A stretch of DNA of 64,000 bases from Bacteroidota bacterium (lineage in GTDB: Bacteria; Bacteroidota; Bacteroidia; 2-12-FULL-35-15), in NCBI GenBank assembly GCA_017303895.1, contig JAFLBF010000005.1, positions 1 through 64,000 on the forward strand, given 5' to 3'. The first letter of the stretch is position 1. Every line of letters starts with the position of its first letter. Both the position numbers and the translations under genes were made by a program. Below, one piece after another: positions 60,253-64,000 of this stretch. The notes under the pieces are model-generated. The model searched no databases. It was not told the DNA's origin and saw only the letters and a list, made by a program, of their open reading frames with translations.

Positions 60253-61284
60253 ATGAAGGTAGCTGTTGTTATTTTGAATTGGAACGGAAGAGGTTTTCTG
60301 GAAAAATTTCTACCCTCTGTTATTTCTTGTAATAATTCCTATTCTGATATCATCGTTGCCGACAATAATTCCTCTGATGATTCCATTGCGTTTTTAAAAA
60401 AAAAATATCCTCAGGTAAGATTGATCATTAATGATGTGAATGGCGGTTTTGCAAAAGGTTATAATGATGCGCTTAAGCATGTAGATGCTGAATATTATGT
60501 GTTGTTAAACTCTGATGTAGAAGTGACACCCGGGTGGATCGAAGGTGTGATCGACCTGATGGATTCGGATAAGACAATAGCTGCATGTCAGCCTAAAATT
60601 AGAATGTTTGACAATAAAAAGATGTTTGAATATGCGGGTGCAGCAGGCGGGTTCATTGATAAATATGCGTATCCATTTTGTAGAGGAAGGATCTTGGAAA
60701 ATTTAGAAGAAGATAAAGGTCAATACGATGATGTGCGTGAAGTATTTTGGGCTACAGGTGCATGTATGTTTGTAAGAGCTGTGCAGTTTAAGGAAGTGGG
60801 TGGATTTGATGAAGATTTCTTTGCACACATGGAAGAGATCGACCTTTGCTGGCGATTAAAAAACTTGGGATATAAGATCATGTATAGTCCTAATTCTATC
60901 GTTTATCACGTGGGAGGTGGCACACTCAATAAAACAAGTCCTCGTAAGACATATCTCAACTTTAGGAATAATTTATACTTAATATTCAAAAATCATCCAC
61001 CTCAATTTTTCTTTTTGAAATTATTATTCAGGATGATATTGGATGGTATAGCCGGTGCTAAATTTATGGCTAGTGGACAATTTGCACATTGTTGGGCAAT
61101 TGTGAAAGCTCATTTCAGTTTTTATGGATCATTGAATTCACTTATTCAAAAAAGGAAGTTCTTAAAAGCGAATATCAAAGCCTATACAAGCTCTGCTGTT
61201 TATTTACATTCTATCGTTGCCGATTTCTATTTGCGTGGCCATAAAACTTTTAGTGCTATCGATCGAAAAGATCGTTTCTTATAG
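60253..61284 (+). CDS. Glycosyltransferase family 2 (rhamnosyltransferase-like)
   Basis: 343 residues. GT2 motifs: VVILNWNGRGFLEKFL, DIIVADNNSSDDSIAFL, and the DxD-like LLNSDVEV near residue 92, with VFWATGACMFVRA and FFAHMEEIDLCWRL further on, which is the WbbL/rhamnosyltransferase pattern. It has a hydrophobic region after residue 240 but probably associates only peripherally with the membrane. Likely acts in O-antigen or cell-surface glycan synthesis. Confidence 0.92.
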   Translation: MKVAVVILNWNGRGFLEKFLPSVISCNNSYSDIIVADNNSSDDSIAFLKKKYPQVRLIINDVNGGFAKGYNDALKHVDAEYYVLLNSDVEVTPGWIEGVIDLMDSDKTIAACQPKIRMFDNKKMFEYAGAAGGFIDKYAYPFCRGRILENLEEDKGQYDDVREVFWATGACMFVRAVQFKEVGGFDEDFFAHMEEIDLCWRLKNLGYKIMYSPNSIVYHVGGGTLNKTSPRKTYLNFRNNLYLIFKNHPPQFFFLKLLFRMILDGIAGAKFMASGQFAHCWAIVKAHFSFYGSLNSLIQKRKFLKANIKAYTSSAVYLHSIVADFYLRGHKTFSAIDRKDRFL

Positions 61285-61286
61285 AT

Positions 61287-61700
61287 CTATTTCAAAAAGT
61301 GGTCAATTGCCAGTTTGTTGTAAGAAGCCGGTGTCACCATCAAGGCACACCATAAAATGATCCTTGGGAAAACGATCTTCATATCCCATACCGGATTGAT
61401 CAAACTAAATGCTGCAGTTACCAAAATAAGGTCTATCCCTAATAAATAAAGAGAATACTTTGTGAATAGGCCAATGATCAGTGTAAAGCCTGCTATCAGT
61501 TCAATAAAAGATGAAACGTAGGCACTTGTTACCAATATAAAGTCGGGCATTTTTACTTTGCCAAATTCATATCTGAACGATTGTATCACTCCCGGCATTT
61601 TTACTTTAACAACCTTGTCGAAACCCTGCATAAAAAATAATACGCCCAAGATCACTCTAAGAGTGAAAGACATGATCGATTCATTTGTGATTAATTCCAT
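61287..61700 (-). CDS. DoxX-family membrane protein
   Basis: 137 residues, four transmembrane helices: SFTLRVILGVLFFMQGFDKV with conserved G-x-x-F-x-x-G-x-x-K, SAYVSSFIELIAGFTLIIGLF, LYLLGIDLILVTAAFSL and a last one before the C-terminus. DoxX-like proteins may take part in respiratory or quinone-linked redox reactions; the role is unknown. Convergent with the glycosyltransferase gene. Confidence 0.88.
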   Translation of the reverse strand: MELITNESIMSFTLRVILGVLFFMQGFDKVVKVKMPGVIQSFRYEFGKVKMPDFILVTSAYVSSFIELIAGFTLIIGLFTKYSLYLLGIDLILVTAAFSLINPVWDMKIVFPRIILWCALMVTPASYNKLAIDHFLK

Positions 61701-61744
61701 GGTACAAAGTTTTTATTTAAAACAATAGTTAACAATGATCAGTA

Positions 61745-62161
61745 TCAGTTTATAAAACTTTCAATTGCTAAACGGTAGGAATCCATTCCAAATCCGGATA
61801 TGGAACCCTTGCATTTAGGAGCAATGAGTGAAATATGTCTGAATTCTTCTCTGGCAAACACATTGGATATATGCACTTCAATCGTTGGTGTTTTTATTCC
61901 TGCGATCGCATCTCTTAATGCAACGGAGGTATGTGTGTAGCCACCTGCATTTAAGATGATCCCATTATAACTAAAGCCTACTTCGTGTAATTTATTGATC
62001 AACTCTCCTTCTACATTGCTTTGATAATAGGATAGTTCAATAGATGGATATTTGGCCTTCAGTTCATTGAAATAATCTTCAAAACTTTTAGCTCCGTAAA
62101 CATCTGTTTCGCGCGTGCCTAATAAATTTAAGTTCGGACCGTTTATAATAATGATTTTCAT
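61745..62161 (-). CDS. aroQ: Type II 3-dehydroquinate dehydratase
   Basis: 138 residues, the normal length. The start IIIINGPNLNLLGTRETDVYG supplies the catalytic Arg and Tyr, and NAGGYTHTSVALRDAI and VEVHISNVFAREEFR carry the other active-site residues (Asn, His). The enzyme removes water from 3-dehydroquinate in the shikimate pathway. Confidence 0.97.
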   Translation of the reverse strand: MKIIIINGPNLNLLGTRETDVYGAKSFEDYFNELKAKYPSIELSYYQSNVEGELINKLHEVGFSYNGIILNAGGYTHTSVALRDAIAGIKTPTIEVHISNVFAREEFRHISLIAPKCKGSISGFGMDSYRLAIESFIN

Positions 62162-62227
62162 ATTGTGATGATCGATTCTATCACGAATTTACGAATATTA
62201 CTAACTTTATGAAAACAATTCTGATAA

Positions 62228-63127
62228 TTGAACTGGAAATCATACATACATGGATTTAGATCATTCCTAAAATTGGAACGTTCATTGTCTGAGAACACGA
62301 TTGAAGCATATATCCATGATGTGGAATTGATCGTTCGCTTTTTTGAACTAGAAGGCCGGACGATAGCTCCAAAAGATGTTGCATTGGAAGATCTTCAATC
62401 GTTTTTGAAATGGTTGAACGGGATTGGCATGGGACCTCATTCACAAGCCAGGATCATTAGCGGTATTAAAGGTTTTTATAAATATCTTTTGTTAGAGAAT
62501 GTTTTGAATACGAATCCAACCGAACTGTTGGAAGCTCCTAAGTTGGGTAGGAAGTTACCCGACACCCTTAATCTGGAGGAGATCAATAAGATCATTGATA
62601 CGATCGATCTGAGTACACCTGAAGGGCAGCGAAACAAAGCTATATTGGAAACATTATATAGCTGTGGTTTGCGTGTGAGTGAGCTGGTCAATTTGAAAAT
62701 ATCCGATCTGTATTTTAATGATGAATTTATAAAAGTTGTTGGAAAAGGGAATAAAGAACGTTTAGTGCCAATCGGTAGCGTTGCTATGAAGCAGATCAAT
62801 ATTTATAAAAATGAGGTTCGTTGCCATATTGCTGTAAAAAAAGAGCATGAAGATGTTTTGTTCTTGAACAACAGAGGAGCTAAACTTACCAGAGTGATGA
62901 TCTTTACCATCATTAAACGTTTAGCCGTTTTAGCAGGAATAAAAAAGAGTATTAGTCCACATACATTCAGACATTCCTTTGCAAGTCATTTAATTGAAGG
63001 AGGTGCCGATCTGAGAGCTGTTCAAGAGATGTTGGGACATGAATCAATAACTACAACTGAAATATACACACATCTGGATCGCGATTATTTGCGACAGGCG
63101 ATCATTCAGTTTCATCCAAGGTCATAA
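62228..63127 (+). CDS. xerD: XerC/XerD-type tyrosine recombinase
   Basis: 299 residues, full length. The start is TTG at 62228; the only nearby ATG is out of frame. SAM-like N-terminal core-binding domain (residues 1-90), catalytic domain with Arg in SCGLRVSELVNL, HTFRHSFASHLIEGG (His, Arg), GHESITTTEIYTHLDRDY with the nucleophile Tyr. It should resolve chromosome dimers at dif; XerD rather than XerC is a tentative choice. TAACTTTA at 62202 is a weak -7-like box. Confidence 0.92.
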   Translation: MNWKSYIHGFRSFLKLERSLSENTIEAYIHDVELIVRFFELEGRTIAPKDVALEDLQSFLKWLNGIGMGPHSQARIISGIKGFYKYLLLENVLNTNPTELLEAPKLGRKLPDTLNLEEINKIIDTIDLSTPEGQRNKAILETLYSCGLRVSELVNLKISDLYFNDEFIKVVGKGNKERLVPIGSVAMKQINIYKNEVRCHIAVKKEHEDVLFLNNRGAKLTRVMIFTIIKRLAVLAGIKKSISPHTFRHSFASHLIEGGADLRAVQEMLGHESITTTEIYTHLDRDYLRQAIIQFHPRS

Positions 63128-63131
63128 AAAA

Positions 63132-63151
63132 GCCCTTTCAAATGAAAGGGC
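63132..63151 (-). terminator. Terminator of the Spy-like gene
   Basis: Stem GCCCTTTC / GAAAGGGC with a 4-base loop. On the minus strand TTTTTT follows. It ends leftward transcription after the Spy-like gene and separates it from xerD. Confidence 0.85.
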
Positions 63152-63159
63152 CGGGGATG

Positions 63160-63642
63160 TTATTTGTCTTTTAATTTTTCAAGTAAAACTCTTTTGAACT
63201 GCTCTTCTGCATGATAGAGTTTAGCCACTTTTTTGATGGGAAGAACAGCTTTGTATTTTGCATGATATTCTTTTTGAAGGTCGATCTCCTTTTGCTTGAA
63301 TGTAATTTCTGAATCAACTATTTGTTCAACTTCCTTGTCGGATAATGTTTCAAAATTATCTTTGTTTTCTTTGAATTCCGCTTTTCTTTTTTTGCGAAGT
63401 TCCTGAAGTTTATCATTATACTGATTATATACAGGCCAGAATTGTTGTGCCTCCTCCGGGGTAAGGTCTAACTTCTGTGTAATGAATGCAATTTTCATTG
63501 CTTCAATGTTCTGTTTTTTCTCAGCATGATTGCCCTTTTTATTAGGAGGTGGTGTTCCCATTCCTCCATGTGGCTGAGCGATACTTAAAGTCGATATTGT
63601 AAGTAATACGATCAAAAAGACCTGTTTCAATGTTGTTTTCAT
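63160..63642 (-). CDS. Exported Spy/CpxP-like helical protein
   Basis: 160 residues. Signal peptide (LKQVFLIVLLTISTLSIAQ), a short Gly/Pro/Asn spacer and a helical domain with LTPEEAQQFWPVYNQYN, the LTxEQ-like motif of Spy/CpxP-type periplasmic chaperones in Bacteroidota, then long charged helices. It may buffer envelope stress. It precedes an anti-sigma-like membrane protein gene on the same strand. Confidence 0.8.
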   Translation of the reverse strand: MKTTLKQVFLIVLLTISTLSIAQPHGGMGTPPPNKKGNHAEKKQNIEAMKIAFITQKLDLTPEEAQQFWPVYNQYNDKLQELRKKRKAEFKENKDNFETLSDKEVEQIVDSEITFKQKEIDLQKEYHAKYKAVLPIKKVAKLYHAEEQFKRVLLEKLKDK

Positions 63643-63662
63643 GTTTTCTGAATTATTAAATG

Positions 63663-64000
63663 TTAGTTTATTTCTTCTATTTCGTTTTCAATCAAATATT
63701 CTTCTATTTCTGTGTCTGCTGTTATCTGATCATTTGTATTATTTACAACTTCCTCAATAAGTATCGATTCGTCAATATGTTCCAATTCATCGTATATAGA
63801 GTAGGAGTCTTGCACAATTGCCGTTTGCTCCCCAATTTTATCTATGTTTTTTATGCCAACAAAAGTGATCAACAGCACAGAAAGTACCGGGACAGAAAAA
63901 GAGGGTTTTAAAAGCAACACCAGCCAATCAGTCCATTTGGTAGTTGTTTTGTGAGCGGCAATTTTATTTTGTACTTCAGTTGGCAATGATTCAAAATAAT
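63663..64000 (-). CDS. Single-TM acidic protein, possible anti-sigma factor (partial)
   Basis: The frame stays open to the right window edge, so the N-terminus is missing. Visible: a basic cytoplasmic segment (YFESLPTEVQNKIAAHKTTTKWTDW), one transmembrane helix (PSFSVPVLSVLLITFVGI) and an acidic periplasmic tail rich in Glu, Asp and Ile. It sits 20 bases upstream of the Spy-like gene, and this pair often follows a sigma factor in Bacteroidota, which could be just outside the window. Confidence 0.6.
   Translation of the reverse strand, partial: YFESLPTEVQNKIAAHKTTTKWTDWLVLLLKPSFSVPVLSVLLITFVGIKNIDKIGEQTAIVQDSYSIYDELEHIDESILIEEVVNNTNDQITADTEIEEYLIENEIEEIN

Noticed and set aside
1-64000. CRISPR array or insertion sequence
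   Set aside because: No regularly spaced direct repeats, no cas genes and no transposase or terminal inverted repeats of an IS were seen.

Overview
The window is a piece of a Bacteroidota chromosome. The evidence is the AT-rich composition, the general lack of Shine-Dalgarno sequences, several TAnnTTTG-type -7 boxes, a T9SS C-terminal sorting domain, a GWxTD protein, the fused RND pump/outer-membrane factor arrangement and small families typical of this phylum. The genus cannot be fixed from what is visible.

Bases 1-17.8 kb and 58.5-64 kb are ordinary chromosome: a glycosyltransferase, a low-molecular-weight phosphatase, a beta-propeller sensor kinase, dnaA, a UshA-type nucleotidase split over two genes, an arsenic operon (arsR, DUF6428-like, methyltransferase, aquaporin, arsC), lipid and amino-acid enzymes, an MFS transporter and a GNAT enzyme; then on the right tRNA-Ser, a GWxTD protein, a second glycosyltransferase, DoxX, aroQ, a xerD-like recombinase and a Spy-like exported protein.

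Between them lies an inserted element of about 40.6 kb (proposed 17875-58500), next to tRNA-Ser(UGA) and bounded by a 6-bp TTGCTT repeat. Its only integrase is a large serine recombinase at the right end. The reading frame of this recombinase is cut by the right junction and would regain a different C-terminus from the left end of the element in the circular form. I see no relaxase, mating-pair or plasmid genes.

Inside the element are three parts. (i) A small MerC/ArsR metal module sits at the left end. (ii) At 19.1-37.3 kb a compact leftward block looks viral: an XRE-ImmA/IrrE-type repressor, two paralogous small HTH proteins, a likely capsid gene followed by a strong hairpin, several short beta-rich proteins, at least seven small membrane-anchored proteins, a transglutaminase-like protein, an annexin-like repeat protein, a lysis set (holin-like, amidase, L,D-transpeptidase-like, spanin-like), Dam and Dcm methylases and a RecA-fold ATPase. 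It has no recognisable terminase, portal, HK97 capsid or tail gene. This is the best candidate in the window for an undescribed system: a tailless, probably membrane-containing provirus. Two copies of the same promoter-like sequence (GGAAAGTG-N15-GCAACTTTGT) head its two main transcription units. (iii) At 38-56.5 kb is a rightward metal-resistance and redox block: RND pump fused to its outer-membrane factor, membrane fusion protein, CPC-type P-ATPase, His- and Cys-rich exported proteins, an M28 peptidase, cytochromes with CX4CH haem motifs, a di-haem oxidoreductase, a Rieske protein, porins and a DtxR-type regulator.

The simplest reading is a provirus (or a mobile element containing one) that uses a serine recombinase to integrate beside tRNA-Ser and carries heavy-metal resistance as cargo.
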